A DNA stretch of 64,000 nt from Pseudomonas sp. B21-028. GTDB lineage: Bacteria > Pseudomonadota > Gammaproteobacteria > Pseudomonadales > Pseudomonadaceae. The number at the start of each line of letters is the position of its first letter. Positions within the stretch are counted from its first letter, which is position 1. The stretch is taken from contig NZ_CP087184.1 in assembly GCF_024749045.1 (NCBI RefSeq), positions 1,054,001-1,118,000 on the forward strand. Direction: 5' to 3'. Under the pieces are notes generated by a model, which was given only the letters and a program-made list of their open reading frames with translations, had not been told where the DNA came from and ran no database searches. The position numbers and the translations under genes were made by a program. Below are positions 54,562-62,590 of the stretch, one piece after another.

Positions 54562-55214
54562 AGCTGCCCGCGGGTATGCGGGCTAGGTAGATCAACCGTT
54601 GCGGTCCCAGGCGCGCCGCGACGCCGTTTCGACGCTATCGTTTGCTCAAGACTCCAAGCGTTCTCAGGGCGCACCGGCATATTGAGCAGCAAGACCTTCT
54701 CGCCGGGTGAAGCTTCGCCGATATCCAGGACTTCGTAGCGCCAGCCAGCCCTGAGAACGATGCGCGACATGGCTTGGCTGACGACCGTTATGATCGAATC
54801 CAGATCCTGCCCGGCGGCGTGCTCGTGCATGGCCAGAAGCAGCATTTCGGTCAGCGGTGCTCGGTTCAATCCCATGGCTCGGGAACGGGTCTTATCGACA
54901 AAGAAACGACTGGATTCGGCAATCGACCGGTCTTTAGGAAGTTTGCATTTGAAGAAATTTCGGAACGGACCTTCGACCATATAAGAGTTCAGCGTATTGA
55001 TCAAGCGCAAACTACTCAGCGGGCGCCCCGCATAGAGACCTACCAGATAAGTTGCACTGGCGTTGTCATATTCATCGACCTCTCTTCCATGGTGGGTCGT
55101 GACACGCCAGTCAAGTCGATCGGAAAAAATTTCCTTCCTTAAGCCATACAGGTCAGCCAATAATTCTTCCGAGGCGTTTGAATGATTTATGACGTGAAAA
55201 CTGACCTTGTCCAT
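54531..55214 (-). CDS. LuxI-family acyl-homoserine-lactone synthase
   Basis: Makes an N-acyl-homoserine lactone from S-adenosylmethionine and an acyl carrier. The 227 residues contain every family-invariant position: Arg26, Phe30, Trp36 (RKEIFSDRLDW), Asp47 and Asp50 (EVDEYDN), Arg70 (SSLRLI), Glu100 and Arg103 (AESSRFF). The C-terminus is longer and lower in similarity than usual. ATG 55214 (MDKVSFHVIN) was chosen; the frame extends upstream over the lux-box region. Acyl chain cannot be predicted. Confidence 0.93.
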   Translation of the reverse strand: MDKVSFHVINHSNASEELLADLYGLRKEIFSDRLDWRVTTHHGREVDEYDNASATYLVGLYAGRPLSSLRLINTLNSYMVEGPFRNFFKCKLPKDRSIAESSRFFVDKTRSRAMGLNRAPLTEMLLLAMHEHAAGQDLDSIITVVSQAMSRIVLRAGWRYEVLDIGEASPGEKVLLLNMPVRPENAWSLEQTIASKRRRGAPGTATVDLPSPHTRGQLQTSPRLTAL

Positions 55215-55294
55215 ATGTCCTGTAATGTCCCTGGGTATTTGAGTACAGATTATTGGCGCGCGCCGAGCATGGCGATATGGATCAAGGAAAGCAA

Positions 55295-55342
55295 CTGTAC
55301 CTAGATACAGCGCCAAAAGAAAAAGGCTACACCCAGGTACAG
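55295..55342. promoter_or_regulatory. Two lux-box-like repeats between luxI and the biosynthetic operon
   Basis: CTGTACCTAGATACAG (55295-55310) and CTACACCCAGGTACAG (55327-55342), 12 of 16 positions identical, 32 bases apart. They lie 81 bases upstream of luxI and about 100 bases upstream of the divergent operon, positions suited to LuxR binding. Confidence 0.6.
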
Positions 55343-55445
55343 TTGTTAGACAATAAAACAATGTTAACTATAGATCAGGATTTATCTACGGCGCCCCAGT
55401 TGGCCAAGTGAGATAAATATCTCTAGCACCTATAGGAATAACAAC

Positions 55446-56621
55446 ATGAGTGTCATGACCCGCCTGGATGATAAAGAAGATATCACCCAACATGAAATTT
55501 CTGCCTTGAAGACACGCTTCAATCTCGCTGACGCTCATACCCATCAGGACCAAAGTGTCACCCAGCGAGAGATCGTCAACCGCCTTCCCGAACTCTGGTA
55601 TCGCGCTCAAGGCCAAAGCCAGTATCAGAGCGAGCAGGAATTCATCCGGGCGTTCTTCACTTTCCATGGACAGGAGCATGCGCTCAAGCGTCACGATGAG
55701 ATTTACCTGGTTTACGCGGCCTCCATTGCGATGCACATCACCGCGACCTACCTGCGCAAACGCAACATGAGCGTAGGGTTGATCGAACCTTGCTTCGACA
55801 ATCTGCATGATTTGCTCAAACACATGGAGGTGCCATTGACGCCGCTGGACGAGGCCCTTCTGCAATCCTCAACGGATGTCTATGCGAAGCTTCAGTCGGC
55901 GGCGGCGCATGTCGATGCGATTTTCCTGGTGGACCCCAACAACCCGACCGGCACCAGCATGTTCGCCCAAGGCGCCGACACCTTTGTGGAAGTAGCGCGT
56001 TATTGCAAGGACCACGGCAAGCTGCTCATCCTGGATTTTTGCTTCGCCGCGTTTATCAAAGCCGCCGGAGGTAGTCGCGTTGACGCCTATGCCATCCTGG
56101 ATGACATCGGTACCCAGTACATCATCATGGAGGACACGGGGAAAACCTGGCCGCTACAGGACACGAAATGCGCCACGATCATGTCCAGCCAGGCGCTTAA
56201 CGCTGACATCTACAGTCTCGTGACAAGCGTATTGTTGAACGTCTCACCCTTCGTCCTGAATGTCGTGACTCAATATATCCGCGATAGCAGCGATGACGAT
56301 TTCGAGTCCGTGCGTTCGGTACTTGATGTCAACCGCGCGGCCGCCCGACGCCATCTGCAGGGCAACTTCCTGAACTATCTGACGCCCATGGTCGAGACCA
56401 GTGTCGCCTGGTTTGAAATCCTCCGTGAAGACGTCTCTGCCGATGACCTGCAGGCTTACCTGGTAGGGCACGAGGTCTATGTCCTGCCAGGCAAGTACTT
56501 TTATTGGAGCCAGCCGCAGGTGGGGCAGAAATACATCCGACTGGCGTTGGCACGCAAACCTGCGGAGTTCGAACAGGCGGTTGAGACCATCGCCTTGGCA
56601 TTGGAGAGCTATCATGGCTGA
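55446..56621 (+). CDS. PLP-dependent class I/II aminotransferase-like enzyme
   Basis: First gene of a five-gene operon. A 391-residue fold-type I PLP enzyme with DPNNPTGTSMF, the Asp in LLILDFCFAAF and the probable PLP lysine in EDTGKTWPLQDTK; the C-terminal domain ends near YIRLALARKP. It could transaminate, or decarboxylate or cleave, an amino acid precursor. Substrate unknown. AGGAAT precedes ATG. The stop overlaps the next gene by 8 bases. Confidence 0.8.
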   Translation: MSVMTRLDDKEDITQHEISALKTRFNLADAHTHQDQSVTQREIVNRLPELWYRAQGQSQYQSEQEFIRAFFTFHGQEHALKRHDEIYLVYAASIAMHITATYLRKRNMSVGLIEPCFDNLHDLLKHMEVPLTPLDEALLQSSTDVYAKLQSAAAHVDAIFLVDPNNPTGTSMFAQGADTFVEVARYCKDHGKLLILDFCFAAFIKAAGGSRVDAYAILDDIGTQYIIMEDTGKTWPLQDTKCATIMSSQALNADIYSLVTSVLLNVSPFVLNVVTQYIRDSSDDDFESVRSVLDVNRAAARRHLQGNFLNYLTPMVETSVAWFEILREDVSADDLQAYLVGHEVYVLPGKYFYWSQPQVGQKYIRLALARKPAEFEQAVETIALALESYHG

Positions 56622-57132
56622 GGCACCCATTGCAGTTATCGACGCCACCGTTTTCATGGGCATGCACCACAGCGACCCCGAGGTACGCGCCAAATCGCTG
56701 GGCTTTTTCGGTGCGTTCTATTCGCGCCAGGTCATGATGAGTTTCGGTCAGATTGGTATTTGCGATGCCATCATCTGGAAAAAGAGCCGGCACTTGCAGG
56801 ACGTCTATTACCCATTCATGGACGTCCTTCATACGGACATGGATATCCAGCGCCAGGGCTACTGCAACAAGGTCCTGAAACGCGCCTGTCTGGAGCCTGA
56901 CTGGGCACACCTGAGTGTGGAAAAAAGATTGTTGGTTGCTCATGTCGTTGAGCACCAGCAACCTTTTTACACTCATGACGATTCTCTGTGCGAGCTGGGC
57001 TTGCTCAAGCCGTTCCTTAAAACGTTTCCTTCGACGACTTCGCCGTCCGTATTCCCTGAAAAACTTCAGCGCCTGTACGAGCAGTCCATGGAAATGAGCA
57101 TTGCAAAGGAGGACTTCCAGCATGTCGGGTAA
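56614..57132 (+). CDS. DUF6190-like protein
   Basis: A 172-residue protein starting IAVIDATVFMGMHHSDPEVRAKSLGFF, followed by QIGICDAIIWKKSRHLQDVYYPFMDVLHTDMDIQR. The opening resembles a PIN-type nucleotide-binding edge (acidic IDATVFMG), and the whole fits DUF6190 as I recall it, a family seen in actinobacterial natural-product clusters. Function unknown. Overlaps the genes on both sides (8 bases upstream, 11 downstream), so it is translated with them. Confidence 0.65.
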   Translation: MAEAPIAVIDATVFMGMHHSDPEVRAKSLGFFGAFYSRQVMMSFGQIGICDAIIWKKSRHLQDVYYPFMDVLHTDMDIQRQGYCNKVLKRACLEPDWAHLSVEKRLLVAHVVEHQQPFYTHDDSLCELGLLKPFLKTFPSTTSPSVFPEKLQRLYEQSMEMSIAKEDFQHVG

Positions 57133-57925
57133 GCACATCTATGTACCGTTGATCACGCCTCTGGATGATCAGTCGCGCATCTGCGAGGCCAGCGTGCGCC
57201 GGTTGCTGCATAGCTCGCGGCCGTTTGTCGATGGATACATTCCATGCCTGACTTCCGGTGAAGGCTGGCGGCTTGGAAAGCGGGACTGGCTGCGAATGTT
57301 GGAACTGACGTTGGCGCATGCACAGGACAAAACCGTCATCGCCGGCATTGAACGCGCCACGACGGTCGAAGTCATCGAATATGCACGGCTGGCGCAGGAC
57401 CTTGGAGCCCAGGCGGTAATGTTCACGTCGCCTTTCGCTTTAGGCACAAGCCAGCAAGACATGATCGATCACTACCGGGCGGTCCATGACGCCACGTCGC
57501 TGGATATCTTCATCTACAACGAATCTGCGCTGTCCGGTAATGAGAAAAGCTTCGACACTTTGTTTGCCATCGCCCAGTTACCGAGAGTAATCGGCATCAA
57601 GGACTCACCGTCCCAGCCGCGTGTGCAGAGTGAAATCGAGCGCCTGCGCAGCGAGGGGCTGGATTACTTCATCGGTTGGGAAATGCTGCTGGCCAGGGAG
57701 CTGGAGTCCGACGGTAACGTCGTGTCGTTGGCCAATCTGGAACCGGCGCTTTGCCGGTTGGCAATCGGTGCTCGACAAACACTGGTCGGTGGACTGGTGG
57801 AGGCGCTCAATGACCATTTTGAACTGGCTGCGGACGATTGGTACGCCCAGGTCAAAAAGGAACTCAAAGCACGCGGCGTCATCAGCACCGACCGTGTCTT
57901 CGCAGAGCAGGAGGCCATGGCATGA
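57122..57925 (+). CDS. DapA/N-acetylneuraminate-lyase family enzyme
   Basis: A class I aldolase or lyase of 267 residues with the DHDPS fold: YVPLITPLDD, the GEGWRLGKRDWLRML region, catalytic Tyr132 in IFIYNESA and the Schiff-base Lys160 in RVIGIKDS. It would join or split a 2-oxo acid (for example pyruvate) with an aldehyde. Not a housekeeping dapA: the active-site neighbours differ and it sits in a biosynthetic operon. ATG 57122 overlaps the previous gene; its stop overlaps the next start by ATGA. Confidence 0.82.
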   Translation: MSGKHIYVPLITPLDDQSRICEASVRRLLHSSRPFVDGYIPCLTSGEGWRLGKRDWLRMLELTLAHAQDKTVIAGIERATTVEVIEYARLAQDLGAQAVMFTSPFALGTSQQDMIDHYRAVHDATSLDIFIYNESALSGNEKSFDTLFAIAQLPRVIGIKDSPSQPRVQSEIERLRSEGLDYFIGWEMLLARELESDGNVVSLANLEPALCRLAIGARQTLVGGLVEALNDHFELAADDWYAQVKKELKARGVISTDRVFAEQEAMA

Positions 57926-58779
57926 GCGACCTGCAGAAAGCACTGTTCCTGGCGAATCGCGCTTGCATCAAGCAGCTCAAGCCACTGGAAAGCCATATTC
58001 TGGCCTTCGAGCGTGATTGGATCGAGTCGACCATCCAAAAGACGCGGACCGTCAATCCGCCGACCGATCTCGCCGCGTTACGCAAGCAATTGGCTGAACT
58101 GGTGGAGATGGACCGCAGCGAGGTCCCTCCCAGCGCTGCGTACGTGAGCGATCACATGAACCTCGACGAATTCAAGATCCTGGTACAGGAGTTCGCCCTG
58201 GATGGTTTGACCGAGGCGCAGGTGTTTTACCACCTGATGCCCCGGCTCAGCCTGGCCGCGCAAATGCCAATGCTGCGCATGATGATCGACGAGTTCGGGT
58301 CCGGTAACCTCAAGCGATCCCACACCACGTTGTATATCGATCTGCTTAAAGAATTGCGGATGCCCACTGATCTGGACTTCTATATCGACGTTAACGCGCC
58401 GGCCGGATTTTCGTTTCCCAACATGTTCTGCTGGTTGACGATGAGGGCGGATGATCCGTCGTATTTCGCAGGGGTCATCACTTACTTCGAAACCGTCGTG
58501 CCATTCTTCTTTGAATGCTACACGTCGATCTGCTCGCGTTTGCAGATCCAGGCCCACACCTACTATTCCGAGCATGTCCATATCGACGTCTTTCATGCAA
58601 TTGAAGGCCAGCGTCTGCTCAAAGCGATGGACGTGGCTGGGGACCTTGACCCGGTCAAGGCGTGGGAGGGGATCTGCATGGGGCGCGATATTACCAACGC
58701 CGCGTTCGATGGGGCCGTCGATAAGGCGAGGCGCCAGCAGTCTTTCGATAAGGAGCGAATGATTGAACGAGCCATCTGA
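57922..58779 (+). CDS. Haem-oxygenase-like diiron oxidase/oxygenase family protein
   Basis: A 285-residue all-helical protein of the HDO superfamily (UndA/SznF/BesC type). Possible iron ligands are in EFALDGLTEAQVFYHL, DEFGSGNLKRSHTTLY and YSEHVHIDVFHAIE. Such enzymes use Fe2 and O2 for N-oxygenation, C-C cleavage or desaturation of amino or fatty acids, a sign of specialised metabolism. The ATG overlaps the previous stop. The last 17 bases overlap the Rieske gene. Confidence 0.78.
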   Translation: MSDLQKALFLANRACIKQLKPLESHILAFERDWIESTIQKTRTVNPPTDLAALRKQLAELVEMDRSEVPPSAAYVSDHMNLDEFKILVQEFALDGLTEAQVFYHLMPRLSLAAQMPMLRMMIDEFGSGNLKRSHTTLYIDLLKELRMPTDLDFYIDVNAPAGFSFPNMFCWLTMRADDPSYFAGVITYFETVVPFFFECYTSICSRLQIQAHTYYSEHVHIDVFHAIEGQRLLKAMDVAGDLDPVKAWEGICMGRDITNAAFDGAVDKARRQQSFDKERMIERAI

Positions 58780-58999
58780 ATTCTATCGCCCAGGCACGTT
58801 CGCTGTCGTCATCGACGACCAGCACTTTGAAGTGCCGCATACCTGTCCACACCGCGCCGGATGGCTGGAGCATGGAGTAATCAATCAGCAGCGCAAGAGC
58901 ATCACCTGCCCCTTGCACTTTTCCGTGTTCAGCCTGGAAACGGGCGAGCAACTCAGTGGTCCGCCTTGTGGGCGTCTTGAGGTGAAGCGCTTGAGCTAG
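58763..58999 (+). CDS. Small Rieske [2Fe-2S] protein
   Basis: A 78-residue soluble Rieske domain with both ligand boxes intact: CPHRAGWLEHG (Cys28, His30) and CPLHFSVFSLETG (Cys49, His52). Probably passes electrons to the diiron enzyme encoded just before it. I read a TTG start at 58763, 7 bases behind AGGAG, because no ATG fits; it overlaps the preceding gene by 17 bases. Last gene of the operon. Confidence 0.82.
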   Translation: MNEPSEFYRPGTFAVVIDDQHFEVPHTCPHRAGWLEHGVINQQRKSITCPLHFSVFSLETGEQLSGPPCGRLEVKRLS

Positions 59000-59173
59000 T
59001 GCGAGCGTTGACGGCGCGGTTTTTACCGTCGGCAGGCTCGGGCGCGCCCGGGTCTGTCGAATTGACCACGCCCGACAATGTCGTGCTGGCGCTGCGCAAG
59101 TTGCTCAATGCGTGACTGGAGTTGCACCAGAGAGACCGGGCTGTCCGCCTATTACCGCTGTCCCCACATGAAC

Positions 59174-59200
59174 TGTGTGGGAGCTTGTTCGCGATAACGG
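59174..59200. repeat. Single degenerate REP unit
   Basis: TGTGGGAGCTTGTTCGCGAT matches the REP core with changes and has no inverted partner. Lies between the Rieske gene and the convergent lipoprotein gene. Confidence 0.6.
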
Positions 59201-59247
59201 CGGCACATCCAGCATACTTCTTGGAGCTATCGGGTGAGGTTTGCCTT

Positions 59248-60294
59248 CTAGTTGCGTTTCCAGCACTCCGCAAACCGTGCGCAGACCCCGTAACGCTCAT
59301 CCATCCGCGCCATCCTTTCCAAGTGACGATCTACTGCTTCGACCGTCACTCCATTTCCGATCCGGAAGTACTCCACCATCATCGCGACGTCCAGATCGAT
59401 CTCGGCTTTCTCCGGTTTGGCATTGGCGGTCTTGGGCAATGCCCACTGTTCCAACTGCTCGTCCTTCAACTGCCGCAGGCGTACCTGATATTCGTCCTTG
59501 AAGCGTTCCAACGAGCGCGCCTTGTTCTGCGCCATTTCATCGCCAAAGGTTTTCAGGTTTTCCCGGTACAGCGTCCAATAGTCAGCCGGCAGATCGAAGC
59601 CGAGCTTGGCCTTGCGTTCGCTGATCAACGTGTCCAGTTTCTCTGGCGTATAACTCTCGACCTTTTCTTTGGCCGGGTCGGTTTTCACGGTGACAACCAG
59701 GCTTTTATCGATGACCCGGTTCATCAGCTCCAGGCGGTGGGGCGTGTCCGGGTAGGTTCTGGGAAATAGCGCGTTGCGACCGGCGCAGGCGGGGAAGTCT
59801 TTTTTCAGGATCGGGATCGGTGTGCGCACGTCCTTGCCGTCGACTCGTTGCAGGCGCTGCAAGTGAGTCATGCAGAAGTTCTTCTCGGACTTGAACGTCA
59901 CCTCGTATTCCGCATTGGCCTCGGGCGTTAAGTTGAAACCCTTGCCGCACACCGCATAACCGGTATTCATGTTGGTCCGCAGGTGAATCTGTTCACCGGG
60001 CTTGAGCTTGACCTCCAGATACCCCTTGGCATCCTTGGGCGCCGGAACGCTCATCCCCACGCGTCGCGCGGTATCGCTCAGCAGCAAATTGTTGAGAATA
60101 CCCGTGGTTTGCCCGTCGCAATGGGCCGCATCGAAATAATCCAGCGTGGCGTTGCTGGTATCGGCAACGAACCGCAGCTTGGCAGCGTCCGGTTCGATGG
60201 CATCGGGATAAGAGCCATTGACGCTGCAGCCACCGAGCAATACGAGCGCGGACAATACGTACAACGATTGTGGATAACGGAGCAGGGCGAACAT
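59248..60294 (-). CDS. Lipoprotein of unknown function
   Basis: A 348-residue protein with a lipoprotein signal (SLYVLSALVLLGGC, Cys23). The mature domain has several cysteines (AHCDGQ, YAVCGKGF, NFCMTHLQRL, FPACAGR) and a long helical C-terminus ending CARFAECWKRN. I do not recognise the family. Convergent with the biosynthetic operon; no partner gene. Confidence 0.75.
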   Translation of the reverse strand: MFALLRYPQSLYVLSALVLLGGCSVNGSYPDAIEPDAAKLRFVADTSNATLDYFDAAHCDGQTTGILNNLLLSDTARRVGMSVPAPKDAKGYLEVKLKPGEQIHLRTNMNTGYAVCGKGFNLTPEANAEYEVTFKSEKNFCMTHLQRLQRVDGKDVRTPIPILKKDFPACAGRNALFPRTYPDTPHRLELMNRVIDKSLVVTVKTDPAKEKVESYTPEKLDTLISERKAKLGFDLPADYWTLYRENLKTFGDEMAQNKARSLERFKDEYQVRLRQLKDEQLEQWALPKTANAKPEKAEIDLDVAMMVEYFRIGNGVTVEAVDRHLERMARMDERYGVCARFAECWKRN

Positions 60295-60461
60295 GGGTCA
60301 TCCTTGAGCGAGGAAAAAGTCGCTGGATGCTACTGAAATGCCATCATGTCGTCCAGCCAGGCTTGGCCGGTCCTGCCCGGTCTTGTGTTATCCGTTCCAC
60401 TTCAGAACTCCAGCCGCCCTGCGATCAGGTCAACACGATGACCCTGGAACCGAGGCGTCCT

Positions 60462-60490
60462 TATCGTGGGCAAGCCTTGCTCCCACAGTC
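60462..60490. repeat. Single REP unit
   Basis: CGTGGGCAAGCCTTGCTCCCACA, one arm of the GGGAGCAAGGCTTGCCC subtype also seen at 10946. Confidence 0.65.
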
Positions 60491-60504
60491 GGTCGGCAGC
60501 TCTG

Positions 60505-60567
60505 TCACTTAGCCTGGTTGGCAGCCTGTGCCGCCTTGAGCAGAGCCGCTCCGATCTCCTTTTCAAA
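60505..60567 (-). pseudogene. 3' fragment of a dctP gene
   Basis: The minus strand reads [20 protein letters not shown] then stop. This is the C-terminal peptide of DctP (compare [20 protein letters not shown] at 46948). Nothing upstream continues the gene. It lies just after dctM, whereas the intact dctP is the first gene of this operon. Confidence 0.75.
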
Positions 60568-60612
60568 CTGTGGGAGAAAACCGCCGCCGCCACGATTCTG
60601 GCAGGCAGGGGA

Positions 60613-61896
60613 TCAACTCATCCCCAACCAGTTCGGCAACGCCAGCGAGATCCACGGCACATAGGTAATCAGCACCAGGAACGCCAGCAGGATCATCAAC
60701 CACGGCATGGCCGCACGGATGGTGGCAGGCAGGGACATGCCGGTCACCGCCGAGGTCACGAACAGGTTCAGACCCACCGGCGGTGTAATCAACCCGATCT
60801 CCAGGTTCACTACCATGATGATGCCCAGGTGGATCGGATCGATGCCCAATTGCGTGGCGATGGGGAACAGGATCGGTGCCAGGATCAGGATGATTGCCGA
60901 TGGCTCCATGAACGCGCCGGCAACCAGTAGCACGATGTTCACTACCAACAGGAACGTCACAGGCGTGAGCCCGGCATCGATCACCCATGCAGTGATTTGC
61001 TGGGGAAGTTGCTCGGTGGTCAGCACGTGGGCGAAGAGCATGGCGTTGGCGATGATGAACATCAGCATGATGCTCAGCTTGGCCGACTCCAGCAGCACCT
61101 TCGGCGTTTCACGGAACGTGAGGTCCTTGTAGACGAACAAGGCGATGAACGCCGAATACACCGCTGCCACCGCGGCCGCTTCGGTCGGAGTGAACATCCC
61201 CGAATAGATCCCGCCGAGGATGATGATCATCAACAGCAGGCCCCACAGGGCCTTGCGCGCGGTGGACAGCCACTCGCGAAACGTCGCCCGGGGCAGGGCC
61301 GGCAGGTTCTTTTTCACTGCGACGATGTAGATCGCTACCATCAGCGCCAGGCCCAGCAGCAAACCAGGCACCACACCGGCCATGAACAGCTTGCCCACGG
61401 AGGTCTCGGTCGCGGCGGCATACACCACCATTACGATCGAGGGCGGGATCAGGATGCCCAGGGTCCCGGCGTTGCACACGATGCCGGCGCCGAACGATTG
61501 TGGATAACCCGAGCGCACCATGCCGGCAATGGCAATGGAACCGACCGCGGCCACGGTCGCCGGGCTTGAGCCGGACAGCGCCGCAAACAACATGCACGCC
61601 AGCACCGCGGCAATCGCCAGGCCGCCGCGGATGTGGCCGACGCAGGCGTTGGCGAAGTCGATCAGCCGTCGTGCCACGCCACCGGTGGTCATGAACGCAC
61701 CGGCCAACAGGAAGAATGGAATGGCCAGCAGTGTGTAGTGTTCAGAGGTTTCGAACAGCTTGATCGCCAGGGAGCGTACCGAGTCCGGGCTGAAGAAAAT
61801 AATGGTCAGCGAACCGGCCAACCCCAGTGAAATGGCAATAGGCACGCCGATGAACATCAGCACGAACAGTGCCACGAACAGGAAGGCGATGGTCAT
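60613..61896 (-). CDS. dctM: TRAP dicarboxylate transporter large permease
   Basis: A 427-residue membrane protein with about 12 helices; main ion/substrate channel of the TRAP importer for C4-dicarboxylates. Motifs LAIPFFLLAGAFMTTGG, LSGSSPATVAAVGSIAI, GTLGILIPPSIVMVVYA and ITPPVGLNLFV. Starts with ATG overlapping the dctQ stop by four bases. Confidence 0.95.
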   Translation of the reverse strand: MTIAFLFVALFVLMFIGVPIAISLGLAGSLTIIFFSPDSVRSLAIKLFETSEHYTLLAIPFFLLAGAFMTTGGVARRLIDFANACVGHIRGGLAIAAVLACMLFAALSGSSPATVAAVGSIAIAGMVRSGYPQSFGAGIVCNAGTLGILIPPSIVMVVYAAATETSVGKLFMAGVVPGLLLGLALMVAIYIVAVKKNLPALPRATFREWLSTARKALWGLLLMIIILGGIYSGMFTPTEAAAVAAVYSAFIALFVYKDLTFRETPKVLLESAKLSIMLMFIIANAMLFAHVLTTEQLPQQITAWVIDAGLTPVTFLLVVNIVLLVAGAFMEPSAIILILAPILFPIATQLGIDPIHLGIIMVVNLEIGLITPPVGLNLFVTSAVTGMSLPATIRAAMPWLMILLAFLVLITYVPWISLALPNWLGMS

Positions 61897-62525
61897 GGCT
61901 TGTCTTCCTCGTGTTCGGTCAACTTAATGGCTTCCGCCGCTTCATCGGCCAGGCCCAGGCCTGTCTGGCGATTCCTCAGGATGCGCACGAGGATTTCCGC
62001 GAAGCGGATGAATACCAAGGTGAAACCCACCGGTACGATCAACCCGATGTGCCATTGCATGATGCCGAACTGGCCCAGGTCCTCGGCGCCGATCTGCGCG
62101 ATCATCAAGGTATTGATCCATTCATAGCTCGCCACCGCCAGCAGCCCGGCGTAGGTCAGGCAGAACAGGCAGGCGATCACGCCGATAAAGCGTTGCACCG
62201 GTTTGCTGGCCAGTTTCACCAGCGCGTCGACGCCGATATGCCCGGCGGTGCGCACGCCATACGACAAGCCGAAAAAGATCAACCAGCCGAACAGCGCCTT
62301 GGTCAGCGAGCTGCTCCAGGTCATGGCCTGGGCCATGTTCATGATGCCGTCGCCAATGGCAAAGGCCGACTCGCTGGCGGCAGCCCAGTTGTCGCCAATG
62401 CTGTAAAAAACGGTGTAGAGGTTATTGAGCACGACATAAACGAAAGTGACCAACGTCATGGCGGCCAGAAGGAAGGCAATGAAACCTTCCTCGAAGTGTT
62501 CCCAGATGCGCCGAAAAGCGTTCAT
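61893..62525 (-). CDS. dctQ: TRAP dicarboxylate transporter small permease
   Basis: A 210-residue membrane protein with four helices (about 14-36, 78-95, 117-140, 160-182), the small permease that works with DctM. I took ATG 62525 (MNAFRRIWEH) behind GGAG; the frame extends to 62591. Followed by dctM with an ATGA overlap. Confidence 0.92.
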   Translation of the reverse strand: MNAFRRIWEHFEEGFIAFLLAAMTLVTFVYVVLNNLYTVFYSIGDNWAAASESAFAIGDGIMNMAQAMTWSSSLTKALFGWLIFFGLSYGVRTAGHIGVDALVKLASKPVQRFIGVIACLFCLTYAGLLAVASYEWINTLMIAQIGAEDLGQFGIMQWHIGLIVPVGFTLVFIRFAEILVRILRNRQTGLGLADEAAEAIKLTEHEEDKP

Positions 62526-62590
62526 GGAGGACATCTCCTGCGGGGGGATGACAAGCCGGCACTGCCAGGGCGGCAGCACCGGCCAACCCA

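Noticed and set aside
55295..55310. CTGTACCTAGATACAG as a LexA box
   Set aside because: It satisfies CTG-N10-CAG, but the centre is not the alternating AT pattern, a sister copy lies 32 bases away, and the neighbours are luxI and its operon; a lux box is the better reading.
59003..59115. C-terminal gene fragment ending TTPDNVVLALRKLLNA
   Set aside because: The plus-strand frame looks protein-like and ends in TGA, but I cannot tie it to any family, so it is not listed as a pseudogene.
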